64,000 bases of DNA, taken from contig NC_061130.1 of assembly GCF_905220365.1 (NCBI RefSeq), positions 4,223,501 to 4,287,500 of the forward strand. The letters run 5' to 3'. Position 1 is the stretch's first letter. Every line of letters starts with the position of its first letter. Shown here one piece after another: positions 13,703 to 25,770 of the stretch. Position numbers and translations under genes: made by a program. The notes beneath the pieces are model-generated. The model was not told the DNA's origin and made no database searches. It saw only the letters and a list, made by a program, of their open reading frames with translations. Source of the stretch: Vanessa cardui. Lineage: Eukaryota; Arthropoda; Insecta; Lepidoptera; Nymphalidae.

Positions 13703-14036
13703 TAAATCTCGATGATAAAATTATACATTTCGATTAATCGCACACATATTTTTATTAAATTAAATGGTTAAAAATAGAAAAGTCGTATCTCTTTAAAATT
13801 CGCATTATCTTTACATCATTTTGATTTTGAACTCGATTGATGATTAAATTCCTGACTGATACGACGAATACGAAATTGAGTTTGATTGTTCAGTCGCTTG
13901 TTACGTATTAACGCCTTAACTATTCAACCGATCATCATGAAATCGCATACATGTTATTAAGGTTACTGAAAGGATACCTAACACCCGCAACATGGATGAA
14001 GTTTATATACATATACTACTATACATTATATCATAC

Positions 14037-14290
14037 TAACGACCCGCTCCGGCTGATACTAAATATACTACAGAATTTATTTATTTACGAGATCACATTG
14101 GAAACTTCTAAAATTGTCTTTTTCTTTACTATATTTCCCATTTACTACGAGTAGGTATATACAAAAACCTTCGTCTCGATTTAATCTATATATTTAGAAA
14201 AACTGCATCAAAATCCGTTGCGTAATTTTAAAAATCTAAGCATACATGGTGACAGACAGCGGTAAGCGACTTTTATAGTACGTAAAGATA
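14037..14290 (-). mobile_element. Helitron-like copy
   Basis: It carries CGACCCGCTCCGGCTGATAC, ATCAAAATCCGTTGCGTAAT and AAGCATACATGGTGACAGAC in the same order as the copy at 24776-25054. Confidence 0.65.
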
Positions 14291-15662
14291 AAGATGATTA
14301 GTATGATCTTAAGCCTTCATCATATATTATAAATATTATTAGTAAATAGTATACTTAAACAAAAAGAATAACTTTATTATATAGAACTGTATAAATTAAT
14401 AAAACATTCTAAATTTAAAACGTTAAACGGACTAAATTTAAGCGAGAATTCTCTAAATTTATTTAAATAGAAAGAATGTTTTCATGCATATAGGAAGACA
14501 ATGTGCTAGACGTCAGGGCACCAGCTGGGAGGCTTCGTGGCGAACCATGCGAGAATAGTGTAGCGGCTTCGTTTCAAAACTGGAGCTGTCTTGGTTAGCT
14601 GAAGATTTACTGGTCTAATTTCAGAGTGTTACATTATTCATTGTATTTTTTTGCTTCAAATAATATACGCGTTTTAAATATTTAATTTTCAGACATACAA
14701 TTTTATATGAATAATAATTATAAAGAAAGAAAACCATAAAAGACAAAATACGTCAAATTATCTAGCGAGAAATCCTTTACATTAGCCCGACCCGGCACTC
14801 AAACCTAGGTCTATAGGATTTGTTTTTTATAAGTTACACATTATATTGCAATGATATTTGCACAAAGATTCTTTGGAGAATAATAAATATAAATAATTTC
14901 ATATATAAAGCATAAGAAATTTAACGGTTTAAAGTACTAATATCAGTATCTCACAGACCGATTTCGAACATTTTTGAGGTGTATATTCCGTTTATTGAAT
15001 TAAATTACGACTTTAACAAGGCAGGCAAGCTATACCTAATCTACCTAATAATAATAATAACCCTTATCGTCAATTCTCTGTACCGAATAGACAACTAAAT
15101 ATACAAGGCGTAACAATTTATGAATATGGAAAAAATTATCACGCACACTGAGATATCTACTTACGAAACATTTGTGCTACGTACAATAACTGAAATTGCA
15201 GAAACCTGTATCTCAAACGGGTTACAGAAGCAAAACAAATGAAATATAGGATTACGACACCATGATTATGGAAGGGCGTGAACGTGGCAAAGACTGGACC
15301 ATGACGAAACTAATTTGGGTGCCAGAATGATTTGAAACAATGAAACTTTGAAAAACTGACGACTCAGCGTCCACATTGAAAAGCGTTCGAATCGATAAAA
15401 TAAAACTTAATTTATATAGAAAAGATGACTCGAATTATTAATCAGAAAAACCGTCCGTTGATAACAAAACATTCTAAGTTAAAAAATATAAACGTATTAA
15501 AATATAAAGAGATTTATACGTATGTGTTAATAAAAGTTAGATACTTCTATTAACTATATAAACTAAAACCTCATTTAACCTACAATTAAATAGTAAAATT
15601 CATATTAAAAAGTAACTATTTATAAATCAATGAAGATGGCAGAATTGTATAGAAATTAAACA
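14291..15662. other. Intergenic, nothing recognised
   Basis: AT-rich DNA. A short GC-richer patch at 14500-14600 (CACCAGCTGGGAGGCTTCGT) has no second copy in the window and no clear coding frame. Confidence 0.4.
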
Positions 15663-15762
15663 AATTATAAACACAAATTAAGCACATGAAAAAATAATGG
15701 TGCTCGTCTTGCTTTGAACCCGAAATCATCAGTTAATTTTAATCAATGTGCCATCTGAGCTC
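15663..15762 (-). mobile_element. SINE-A head fragment
   Basis: Only the tRNA-like head end is kept, from ACACAAATTAAGCACATGAA through TTTGAACCCGAAATCATCAG to CCATCTGAGCTC. Confidence 0.7.
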
Positions 15763-17199
15763 AAATGCCTTTTGCATGTTAAATTAATTTAACTTTTAAA
15801 CCACGCTATGCTAACCTTGGATTACCTCCATTACAATTTATTTATAGACTTTGTTTTAAATGTCAACTTTTTATATTTAAACATTCGTCATTTAACAACA
15901 CACACCATTTAAGAATTTTATAAAAAGGTTAATACTGTAACTGTAGGTGAATATCAATAAAATCTACTCTGATCGTAAGTGATGTCCTTCTCCTATAGAC
16001 GCCACATAATAGAAGGCACTCCTTATGCCACCGATGTACAGCTATCAATAGAATCTGAGATATTATGTCCCTTGTGCTTGTTACATAAGCACTCACACAC
16101 TCTTAAAACACTGCCATAAAAATACATTGATGCCTAGCGATAGAATTACTGATAAGTTGATTCTTGTTAATGTTACGGAATAAATAATTCTCAGCATTCT
16201 ATTTTTAAAAAATATTTTTTTTTTTATTTTGTTCTTATATTTTTTATTTGGTGTTTTTTATATTTAATTTGTATTTATTAGGTGTTATGTTTTTATTGTC
16301 AAACAATAGCACAAATTTACGAACGATTTTTAAGTTAATAAATATTAGATAAATAAAATAAAACAGAGTATCTATTTACAATGTGAGCATAAATAATAAG
16401 CTGACCAAAACTAAAGGATAGCTCGCTATCGTCTCATAATATAATTAAATGTTAACGCATGCTATCCAATTAAATTTATTTTTAAAAACATTTTATGCAC
16501 AAACGTAACAGTCAAATTACATTTTTTGTACACACAATGATTACAACAAATGATCTTTATATTTTGTTAATACAATAAGATCGTAATTTATAAAAAGAGT
16601 TATAGTCACGTTCGATATTTAAATTTTTAAATTTTTTAAAATGATATCTTCAAGTTCAGTGAGAGTAAGGGATAACGTTTTTATTTATATGTTACTATAT
16701 AAATCAACGTTCTTGATGCAAAGTTTATCTGCTATCACGTGTAAGTCCAACATAAGACTAAGTTGCTCATTTAATGTTTTATAATTTTCTTTTCGCAGTT
16801 AATTGTTTTTTATATCAAATAAAACTAACTGTTTGGTCAAAACAAATGATAAAATGCTCAGGTATATTTGTTCTTCAGAGCAAACTCTATTCAGTTTGTT
16901 GATTCTTGTACATTCTCAAAGTATAAATATACATTAAGTTAAGTTAAAAGAAGATAAAGTTTTAACATTATTTATCTCGGAAGGCAAGAAGTGGGGAAGT
17001 TTGTGAAGGACGCTTATATTGTCACTACAGTGAAAACTACAGCACAGCCAACTGTGACCCACCGCAATGTAATATTAAGCAAAAAAACATACAACTGTAC
17101 AGTTGTGCCCTCAAACGGTTCATAAATCAATGTACTAAACCGAAACGAGCTTAAAACGAGGTTACTCTGAAATAGTCGACCTATTTATGTAACGTATAT
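15763..17199. other. Intergenic, very AT-rich
   Basis: T-rich tracts around 16205-16270. No gene or repeat family assigned. Confidence 0.4.
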
Positions 17200-17442
17200 A
17201 ACAACAGCCTGTAAATTTCCCACTGCTGGATTAAGGCATCCTCTCCCTTTGAGAAGGTTTGGAACATATTCCACCACGCTGTTATGGATTAGTGGAATAC
17301 ACATGCGGCAGAATTTCTTTTAAATTAGACACATGCAAGTTACCTCGCGATGCCAAACTATACATTATTACAAATTAAACACATGAATTTTCTGTGGTGC
17401 TTGCCTGATGCACGCGTTCTAACCGCTGGACTATATCGGCTC
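17200..17442 (-). mobile_element. SINE-A copy with internal deletions
   Basis: It has a tail (ACAACAGCCTGTAAATTTCC on plus) and a head (GATGCACGCGTTCTAACCGC), but lacks the B-box region and part of the middle. Confidence 0.85.
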
Positions 17443-19224
17443 AGAGTTCGGTATGGTATAAATATAATTCTTTATAAATGTAAAAATAAAGAGCAATTGA
17501 AAATACTCTTTGATAGTCGAAGCGAGCACTAGTGCCCATCTAGATCAGACGGTAGCGGACGGTCGAATTTAAATTAGGGCGTGATTACACTTACTGCAGC
17601 CGGGATTGCTGATTGATTTTACGTTTATGCACGTTGCAGATGCAATTACCTGAATAGTGCAGCGGCCTGTGTTAAATTATAGAACTCGTATCAATATTTT
17701 ATTTTTATGAATACAAAAAAAAAGTTTTAAACATTTTCATACCGAAGGCTCTTTCTCTGTTTTATATCCTAAAACTTCATCGTGCAAAAAGCATAAAAAT
17801 AATAAATTTTTTATGAATTTTTTATCGATAAATGTTTTCGATATTCTTTTCATTTTTTTTTTCTGTTATGGATTTAGTTATTACATTTTTAATAATAAAG
17901 TCGATCCGTATATAACCTTTCAACGGAACTCTAGACAATGTATTGAGTTCATTGAACTCGTCTTTATTTTTATGCTTTATATATTTAAATATTTTTGTAA
18001 AATTCTATTTTTAAAATCGCGATATTTATTCCAAGTCGCCAGTGTTAGCATGAGAATGAAAAAAAAAGAATAATTTCGAACGTTATTTAAAAAGCAGAAA
18101 CCAATTTGGAAACACGCTGTGCTAATCCTTTAGTTGTTGACAGAGTCTAAAATTAAAGCAAAGTTAGTTCGCTGCGGGTTTCAGACACGGCTAGCCACTC
18201 GATCGGTGAACCGCCTCGGGCAAGTTCACCTAGGATCGTGAGTCAGGTACATGCTGAATCGTTACTACGATGCAGTATTAGTTACATTTACACAAAATTT
18301 CCACCATCTGTGCCTCTACGCGGATCCAACTCGAACTAAACTTATTAACATGCATATTTGTATGATTTAATTATGCATTTGCAAATTTGTCAAAAGCTAA
18401 TTTTGTTTAAAGTCAAACCTTTGAAATATCTGTATATATTACGTTGTTGTCAAATTGAGTCTAATCAAAGTATACTTCATTCCATTAAACTCTTATTAAC
18501 ACAATTTTCATTTACTATATTAAACTAAACTAGTATTCCCTCCGACATCGTCTACGTTAGAGTTGTAAGGTAACCAATGTGATTTTCTATAGCCCGGACA
18601 ATAGTTAAGGCGTAAAATTGTAACAAACAGACTAACGAAAAGAAATCTTGATCGCGTTTCAAATTTTGGATAAGTAGACTTAATATAGGTGTTATTGGTA
18701 GAAACTCAGTAGTTACTCTTTTCCATCGATTAATTTAGTAATGTTAAATAAATATAAATAAATGTTTTAAGTAATATGTGAGTATAAAGTGGGTTTTTAT
18801 TTATTTGAAGTAGAGAGCAAATGGAAACTGGATATTTAATCTTAGATGTTATATTCCTGTTACAGTCTTTATACTGGCCCACCCCTTAAACTAGAATAGA
18901 ATAATTTATAAGAGGATGGTGCCTTAGACAGGCTTTCACGATGCCCTACAAAAGACGAGACGTTTCAAATTGGGAAAACATTGTTATAGAAAAGATGTTA
19001 CATACATTTGATATCCCTTAAGTATTACAAACACTTATGAATCTTAATTTCACCTTTATTAATACAACAGGGTCTTTGGAAATCGAACCTGTGGACAGGA
19101 TCGACAGCCATATAAGATAGCCACAAGACCATTGTAAATAGAATACATAAAAATTAAAGTTTTAATTTGTAATACTAAATATATAACATCGATATGAGCT
19201 CTTTACAAACGCATTTGTTTATTT
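17443..19224. other. Intergenic, mostly unassigned
   Basis: The patch at 18170-18310 is less AT-rich than its surroundings and single-copy here. A scrap of repeat D (GAAACTCAGTAGTTACTC) lies at 18703-18720. The 86-codon open frame at 17813-18073 is low-complexity Phe/Ile-rich and not believed. Confidence 0.4.
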
Positions 19225-19390
19225 TGTTCGCGTTTTAAGGGGTTGATTGTCATATGTTAGGCTACTTTTTTGTCCTTGGAGTACAAGCTTGCTTGATACC
19301 AAATTACATCAAATTCGATTTATTGATTTGGTAGTGAAAGAGCTACAGACAGGCAGAGTTACTTTCAAATTTATAACATTAGTATAGATT
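19225..19390 (-). mobile_element. Helitron fragment
   Basis: On the minus strand it opens TCTATACTAATGTTATAAAT, the Helitron 5' end type seen at 40237. It stops before the CTAG terminus. Confidence 0.7.
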
Positions 19391-19518
19391 GCTTAGATTC
19401 ACTTGTAGTGACCGAAATGGCGCAGTGGTTATAACGCGTGCATCTAAACCGATGATCGTAAGTTCAAACCCAGGTTAGTATTAATAATTCACCTCGTACC
19501 CGGAAGCGAAAATTATTA

Positions 19519-19768
19519 TGAGAAATAATAAATAAATATGAGACAACATCACATACATTACTCTGATCCCAAATTCCCAATGTAAGTAGCTGAAGCACTT
19601 GTGTTATAGAATACAGAAGTAACGACGGTACCACAAACACCCAGACCCAGGACAACATAGAAAACTTATGGTAATCTACATCGCCTCGGCCGGGAATCGA
19701 ACCCGGGACCTCAGAGTGGCGTACCCATGAAAACCAGTGTACACGCCACTTGACCACGGAGGTCGTCA
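19519..19768 (-). mobile_element. SINE-B copy, full length
   Basis: The minus strand starts GACGACCTCCGTGGTCAAGT and has a B box GGTTCGATTCC, then a body ending near TGTCTCATATTTATTTATT. The tRNA-like promoter boxes are clear. The order is the same as at 35186-35415 and 52424-52642. Confidence 0.88.
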
Positions 19769-20255
19769 ATTCAGAAATGAATGCATGTCTTATTCCAATG
19801 TTATCAAATTGGAGTATCGTGATGGAATAATTTTCAAACGCCTTAAAGGATTACTCAGCCCAGCAGTGTAACATTACTTTATAGCTTGTAGCATTTTCAA
19901 TTCCAATATATGTTCATAAAATATTCCACCCATTTCATTTTATAATAATCTTATGATATTTTTTACTTTTTCATAAATTATATTTATGAAGATATCTTCG
20001 AAGTATAGAGAGCGTTCGTTCTCATTTTATTTTTAAAAACGTAATATGATTATAACTTTGATATCCTTACTATACGATATCAGATTAATTAACTTTACAT
20101 TCTTAATTAAGGAAAAAGCAATTAATTTCATCGAAGTCATTAAAATCAAGAAAGCAATATAGTAATTACGTTAAGGATAAAAATAATATATTTTTAAAGA
20201 TAAGAGGATTTCATATTCTAGTTGTTAAGATATATATTGTGTAGTATATTATATA

Positions 20256-20435
20256 CTAGCTAAGCTTGGCTGTATTTCGCGAATTTTATAAAACTTTTCT
20301 GTAGCACACATACAGTCATCTGTCAAATCCTATGGGCTCAAACCATATTTAATAATTTTCATCAAAATCCGTTCAGATCGGTTTAAGCGTGAAGAGGTTA
20401 CAGAACTACTTTCGCATTTGTCATCTTACTATAGA
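20256..20435 (-). mobile_element. Helitron-like copy with both termini
   Basis: The minus strand begins TCTATAGTAAGATGAC after an A and ends GCTAG before a T. The middle has CAAAATCCGTTCAGATCGG on plus. The interior is diverged from the other copies. Confidence 0.65.
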
Positions 20436-20765
20436 TAACAGACAATATAACCGTGCGTTCGCAGCTTCAAAGCGTAGAAAAAACGCAACTTTTTTTATAA
20501 ATAATAGTAGCAATACCCCATTTTTATGAATGATTAATACTTTAGTAATCCTTCCAATTCAACTTATACCTTGTGCTATGAATGTCTACAACCATAAACT
20601 ATAAGCCCAAGAGATCAAGATCTTACCTGCGACACTACGAGACCTAACCATTCAGTTAATCATGGTAAGATTGACACTTATCTTAATAAAAGATCAAGGT
20701 TTTGAGAAGATGTATGAATTAATATAAAAATGTAAGAAGTACATAATACAAGAACAATTTTTTTT

Positions 20766-20998
20766 TTCTAAATCAGAATAAACTTTATTCAAGTAGGCTT
20801 TTACAAGCGCTTTTGAATCGTCATTTTAGAATTAAGTGAAGCTACCACCGGTTCGGAAAGTAGATTCTACCGAGAAGAACCGGCAAGAAACTCAGTAGTT
20901 ACTCTTTTTAACATTTAAAAATACAAAGTCATGTTAGTTAAATACAATTATTTAAATTAATATATCCTGCGTGGAAGTCAACAGGTATTATTAGCTCA
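20766..20998 (-). repeat. Repeat D, near full length
   Basis: On the minus strand it contains TTTCTTGCCGGTTCTTCTCG, CCGAACCGGTGGTAGC and a final ACTTGAATAAAGTTTATTCT. The AATAAA-containing 3' end and lack of a coding frame suggest the 3' untranslated end of a LINE. The family is not identified. Confidence 0.75.
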
Positions 20999-21217
20999 AT
21001 TTTGACATCAATGTACATAAAATTCAGAAGCAAGTCGATACGAGACCTTGCGTCCGAAGCGACTTTTTATTCATATCAGTATAATTAATTGGATCCTGTG
21101 CCCAGGCTTGCCTACGAATGGCACAGAATAGGAATGGCTGAAACAAGTTGGTGCGAAGTGTTCAGGTGAGGGACACGCATGGTGATCACGACCCTCACTA
21201 ATGAGGAAACGACTAGG

Positions 21218-21279
21218 AGCACTTTACAGCGTTCGTGGTAGACTACCCGGGTAGTCTACCACGAACGCTGTAAAGTGCT
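21218..21279. repeat. Perfect 62-bp palindrome
   Basis: The two 31-base arms are exact reverse complements meeting at CCC/GGG (21248/21249). The right arm runs on into a dispersed repeat also present at 29960-30082, so the left arm is an inverted duplication of the start of that repeat. Confidence 0.95.
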
Positions 21280-21377
21280 TGAAACGTCGGGATGTTAAAA
21301 ATAATTAATATACGCGATTCAAATCCGTTATAGCTTGTTTTATTTCAATGTGTAATCGCGAAAATTTAAGACAACAT
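21260..21377 (+). repeat. Repeat E copy 1
   Basis: CCACGAACGCTGTAAAGTGC, GAAACGTCGGGATGTT, AATTAATATACGCGATTC and TTTAAGACAACATT follow in the same order as at 29960-30082. No reading frame is evident. The parent element is not identified. Confidence 0.8.
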
Positions 21378-22604
21378 TAAGAGCTAATTGAAAAGTCAAG
21401 CATCGTGTACAATAAAAGAGCGTTTACGTCATTTTCTAAGAACATATACATAACAACTCATCAATATTTAACGCGTAAAAGCGTAACAAACGAACGAAGA
21501 AACAAAAAATCTTTCGCGTTTATAATTTTTAATGCCTTGACTGTATAGCCTTCTTCAAGTTCAGAATCATACAATTAATAAACGTTTACAAACATATTCC
21601 TAGCAAATTTCGGGGGACTATTACAGATTCGATTACAAGAAACTCAATGATATTTTATTGGTAAATCACAGAATTGACCACAGGATCTTATAATCTAGTA
21701 AGTCATAAACATTTCGTATTCCATTTCCAATTCTGTATCAATTATTAAGTTACATTTTTCATACGAATCGTATCTACGTAGCTATTTGTTATTATACAGC
21801 ACTACGTTGATTATGGGTATTACAATCTGTATTGTGATATAACGCGAGCTCTCAACATCAAAGCATAAACGTGAAGCCAGTTGTCAACTCGCAGAACCCA
21901 ATACATAGGCGTAACGCTGACATTGTAATCAGGATTGACTGACGTATGTTTGACGTCTTTAATCTACCACAAGTTACAAACTACGTTATAACCACGGAAT
22001 TTCGTATTGGAAACTAACTAAAATATGCATCATTCATCATCAGATCAATAGTTAGGTAAGGTAACATGTCAATGGCCCACTTCTATAATAGTAGAGTTAT
22101 TTTCTTTTCAAGGAGAATTTTGGCTGCTTGCGGCCCCTCCTTATACAGCACCAGTTTAACTATAAACACAAATGAAGGATAGGAATATTCAATAATGTTA
22201 GCCCGGGTTTGAATTCAAAATTGTCCCTTAAAATTCACATCTTCTAGCCACTAAGCCATTAAAGCTTCTATAAATATAATAGTATTGTGGCGTATCAAGA
22301 TAGGTAAGTCTACTACAATAACAATAAGTAAGTTTGGTTGGTTAACTTCTTCCAATATTTACGAGTAAGGGGTATTTTTAATTTATTATAGTTATACCTA
22401 GTTTATAATTTAGTTTCGGGCATTTTTCAGCTTGACGAGCTAGCCACAACAAATATAGCCAAATATTGTAATAGCGTATAGGGCTTTGTACAAGTCATAG
22501 TAGCATGTGAAAACAATCTACTGGCGCACTCCAAAGAGATGAGGTACGTGGGTACTGCTGGTAAGTGAGCCAGTGTAACATTTTAAAATACAATTTCCAG
22601 TATC
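21378..22604. other. Intergenic, unassigned
   Basis: The piece at 21830-21985 is comparatively GC-rich and single-copy in the window. No open frame or repeat assigned. Confidence 0.4.
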
Positions 22605-22859
22605 ACTGCATAGTATAAAACAAAGTCGCTTTCTCTGTCCCTATATCCCTTTGTAAGCTTAAATCTTTAAAACTACGCAAGGGATTTTGATGCGGTTTTT
22701 TTTAATATACAGAATGATTCAAGAGGAAGGTCTTTGTATATAATAAATGGACAATATTGTAAAGAAATACTGATAATTTTAGAAGTTTGTAATGTTATGT
22801 CGTAAATAAAAAAAATCTGTAGTATATTTAGTATCAATATTTAAATGCGCAGTCGCTAG
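22605..22859 (+). mobile_element. Non-autonomous Helitron ending in CTAG
   Basis: It starts near CTGCATAGTATAAAACAAAG and ends AGTCGCTAG at 22856-22859, followed by T, as Helitron 3' ends do. The middle has ACTACGCAAGGGATTTTGAT and ATAATAAATGGACAATATTG. Confidence 0.75.
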
Positions 22860-23091
22860 TTTTAAATAAAAACAATATTCTCTATGATTTAGAACTGCAA
22901 TAAAATCTTACAAGTAGATTTGAAGAGTGCATAAGAAATATGACATGGAGCGTGCAGTACGATAAATTTATTATCAATAACTTCAGACATCGCATGGTAC
23001 TGAAATTGATTGACATATAATATATAGAGTATAAAACATACTCAGCTGACATTTGTACCCAATTTATTTATACATATAACCTTATTAGAAG

Positions 23092-23294
23092 TTGCCCGCG
23101 GCTTCGCTTGCGTTTTAGCGTGTTAGTTGTCATGTGATAGGCAATAAGTTGCCTATGTCCATTCTTGGAATTCAAGTTTTCTTCATACTAAATTTCATCG
23201 AAATCGATTCAGTGGTTTGGTCGTGAAAGAGCTGCAGATAGACCGACAGACAAACACCCAGAGTTACTATCACGTTTATATTATTAATATAGAT
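23092..23294 (-). mobile_element. Helitron copy, terminus eroded
   Basis: On the minus strand it begins TCTATATTAATATAATAAAC and ends CGCGGGCAACTTCT, where the CTAG has been lost. Short GACAGACAAAC repeats sit near the 5' end. Confidence 0.75.
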
Positions 23295-23426
23295 TTTACT
23301 GAAGCTATATCAAGTTTCATAGGTAGTTTATTACAATATAATCTACAATTAAATGTTCATATACTATATTAAATAATATTTATTACACATGAAGCTTCAT
23401 TAAAAGTATACACTACACCTTATTGC

Positions 23427-23475
23427 CTCCACTGGTGACTGGACGCTGGTTCGTTTGCCCAGAGGATCGGAATAT
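23427..23475 (+). repeat. LINE-derived scrap
   Basis: CACTGGTGACTGGACGCTGG then TTGCCCAGAGGATCGG is shared with 45576-45705. Confidence 0.6.
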
Positions 23476-23606
23476 TAATATTTCTTCTATAAATAAAACT
23501 TGTTATTACTTTAATTATATTAATTGATATTCTATATCTTCCTTAATACTATTGTATATCACTTCAGACTTACTGAGTTTTTTTGATTATTCATATTTAT
23601 TTAAGA

Positions 23607-24212
23607 CTAGCTGTGCCCGCGACCTTGTACGCGTTTGAATTTAACAAAAAAAAGTTACTGTATGTTATTCCCTATGTTTCTCTGAGGGATCGCATCAGAA
23701 ATGAGGTGATCCGTCAAAGAACCAAAGTCATCGACATAGCCCAACGGATTAGGAAGCTGAAGTGGCAGTGGGCTGGTCATATTTGTCGTAGAACCGACAA
23801 CCGTTGGGGAAAACGTGTTCTAGAGAGGAGACCGCGTCTCGGCAAACGTAGTGTAGGACGTCCTCAGGCACGGTGGAGTGACGATATACGCAAGGCGTCA
23901 GGCAGGAGCTGGATGCGAGTAGCCGGAGAAAAACCACAGTGGCGTGTGCTTGGAGAGGCCTATATCCAGCAGTGGACAAAAACGGGCTGATGATGATGTT
24001 GCTCCCTATTATGTCAGTTATTTGCCAGTGAAAGTCCCATCAAAATCGGTCCAGCAGTTCCAGAGATTAGCCGGAACAAACAGACAGACAGGCAGATAGA
24101 CAAAAATTCTAAAAGAGATTATTTTGGTATATGTACGTACTGTGTATACATATGCATTGAGTATATAAGGGGTAAAAAATCTTACAAACAGACATTTTAT
24201 TATATGTATAGA
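23607..24212 (-). mobile_element. Non-autonomous Helitron interrupted by an RTE-like fragment
   Basis: The minus-strand copy begins TCTATACATATAATAAAATG at 24212 and ends GGGCACAGCTAG at 23607-23610, flanked by A and T as expected. It is split by LINE sequence at 23665-23997. The Helitron parts match 37307-37553. Confidence 0.85.
23665..23997 (+). mobile_element. RTE-like LINE, 3' end with reverse transcriptase C-terminus
   Basis: An open frame ending with TGA at 23988-23990 encodes IRNEVIRQRTKVIDIAQRI, LKWQWAGHICRR and GRPQARWSDDIRK, the C-terminal region common to RTE-type reverse transcriptases in insects. The catalytic domain is absent (5' truncation). The 3' end reads CCAGCAGTGGACAAAAACG then GGCTGATGATGATG, which closely matches the tail of SINE-A. 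It is nested in a Helitron. Confidence 0.85.
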
Positions 24213-24300
24213 TCATCGTATCTTATTTAGCAGACGGTTGCATTATATTTTATTTATTATTATTTTAAAGTTATAGGTTAGCGGAAGGAATAATAAGAGA

Positions 24301-24540
24301 ATGGTAAGTGGTTACCACCGCATATAAACATAGACGATGTAAGACAGAGTAACTATTCTTTACATCATACCAACGTACCACCAACCTTGGTTACTAAGAT
24401 GCTGTCTTTTGTGCCTGTAATAACATGAGCTCACCCTTCAAACGGAATACAATAAGTATTACTGTTTGGCGGTAGTAGTACTACATAATTATTATGAGTG
24501 GGTGGAACCTACCTATACCGGCTCGCACAAATCCCACCAA
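24301..24540 (-). mobile_element. SINE-C copy
   Basis: On the plus strand it reads TGGTAAGTGGTTACCACC, CCACCAACCTTGG, then GTGGGTGGAACCTACCTATA, the reverse of the family order. Confidence 0.8.
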
Positions 24541-24555
24541 CATATTTTATTTATT

Positions 24556-24755
24556 AATAGCGACCCGCCCAAACTTCATATGTGTGCAATATTGATATTA
24601 AATAAGATAAAGATTTTTTTATACTTTATTTTCTATGTTGTCTTGTATTATATACATATAAAAACTTTTCTCTCGAATCATTCTATGTATCTATTAAAAA
24701 AAAAACGCATCAAAATCCTTTGTATAATATTAAAGATCTAAGTATACATAGGGAA
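24556..24755 (-). mobile_element. Helitron-like copy, truncated
   Basis: It begins (plus strand) AGCGACCCGCCCAAACTTC and ends AAGATCTAAGTATACATAGG, missing the terminal part. It lies 20 bases before a second copy of the same type in the same orientation. Confidence 0.65.
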
Positions 24756-24775
24756 TTTGTTTCATATTATGTATA

Positions 24776-25054
24776 CTAGCAACCCGCCCCGGCTTCGCAC
24801 GGGTGTAATGCTGATAACAAATATACTAAACTTTATTTATTTACGACATCACATTAGAAACTTCTAAAACGATCAGTGTTTCTTTACTACATTATTCATA
24901 CACAAAAACCTTCCTCTACTTACCTTACCTTACCTTACTCTATCTAGTAAAAATAACCGCATCAAAATCCGTTGCGTAGTTTTAAATATTTAATCATACA
25001 AACGGATATAGGGACAGAGAAAGCGACTTTATTTTATACTATGTACTATGTAGT
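24776..25054 (-). mobile_element. Non-autonomous Helitron ending in CTAG
   Basis: The CTAG terminus is at 24776-24779 next to A, followed by CCGCCCCGGCTTCGCACGGG. The far end is near ACTATGTAGTG. A short (CTTAC)4 tandem repeat lies at about 24917-24937. Confidence 0.75.
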
Positions 25055-25492
25055 GGAGGATGAGGATATCTAATTTTATTACAAAGAAAATTAACGAAAT
25101 AAAAGATAAATCTTTAATATTGTTTAACAAATATAAAACGGAACGTAATTGCGAAGTAAACAACCGCTTAACCGATCGCGATACCAACGAAACAATAAAT
25201 GTACAGATTTACAACGTAATAAAAACGTTGATTGTTTTTCTCATTTTATTACACTTTCAAAAACAAAACATATTTTTCCAAATTATCGGTATAATATGGA
25301 AAGGTTATTTTATTACAGACTTTCCTTTCGATACCTTAATGTTATAAATATCGCCTTCGATATATTGTATTAATAAACTTTTTCGTTTCTCTATTGTTAT
25401 CGTAGAAGTGAGTACGTGAGTTTTTATTTTTCGATATTCAATAAAAAATCAGTACAACAGTCTAAAGCAAAATTAATATAATTTAACCTTAA
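25055..25492. other. Intergenic, weak open frame
   Basis: A 95-codon AT-rich open frame at 25060-25347 has no recognisable motif and starts inside a Helitron edge. It is not taken as a gene. Confidence 0.4.
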
Positions 25493-25770
25493 GGACAAGA
25501 TGTCCCAGCGGTTAGTGTGAATCTTAACCGATGATTGTGGGTTCAAATTCAGGAAAACACTACGGAATTTTCAAGTGCTTAATTTGTGTCTATAATTTAA
25601 CTCGATATTGGTGGTGAAGTATAACTTCATGAGAAAATCGAATCGTGTGTCTAATTTCGACGAGATTCTGCCCAGGTGAATCCACCAACCTACATTAGAG
25701 TAGTGTGGTGATATGCTCCTAACCTTTCTAATGGAGATGAAGCCTTATCTCAGCAATAAGGAATGTACAT
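25493..25770 (+). mobile_element. SINE-A copy, diverged, plus orientation
   Basis: GATGTCCCAGCGGTTAG (A-box region) and GATTGTGGGTTCAAATTC (B box) form the head. The body follows to TCAGCAATAAGGAATGTACA. It is one of only four clear plus-strand copies. Confidence 0.85.

Noticed and set aside
21200..21295. Hammerhead ribozyme near the palindrome (GAAACGTC after a stem)
   Set aside because: GAAACGTC looks like one half of a hammerhead core, but no CTGATGA partner sits in a fitting position in either repeat E copy.
23749..23979. Minus-strand frame over the RTE-like fragment
   Set aside because: Antisense shadow of the RTE C-terminal coding region.
25060..25347. 95-codon open frame rich in Lys, Asn and Ile
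   Set aside because: Begins at the edge of a Helitron and shows no domain. Composition is what AT-rich random DNA gives.
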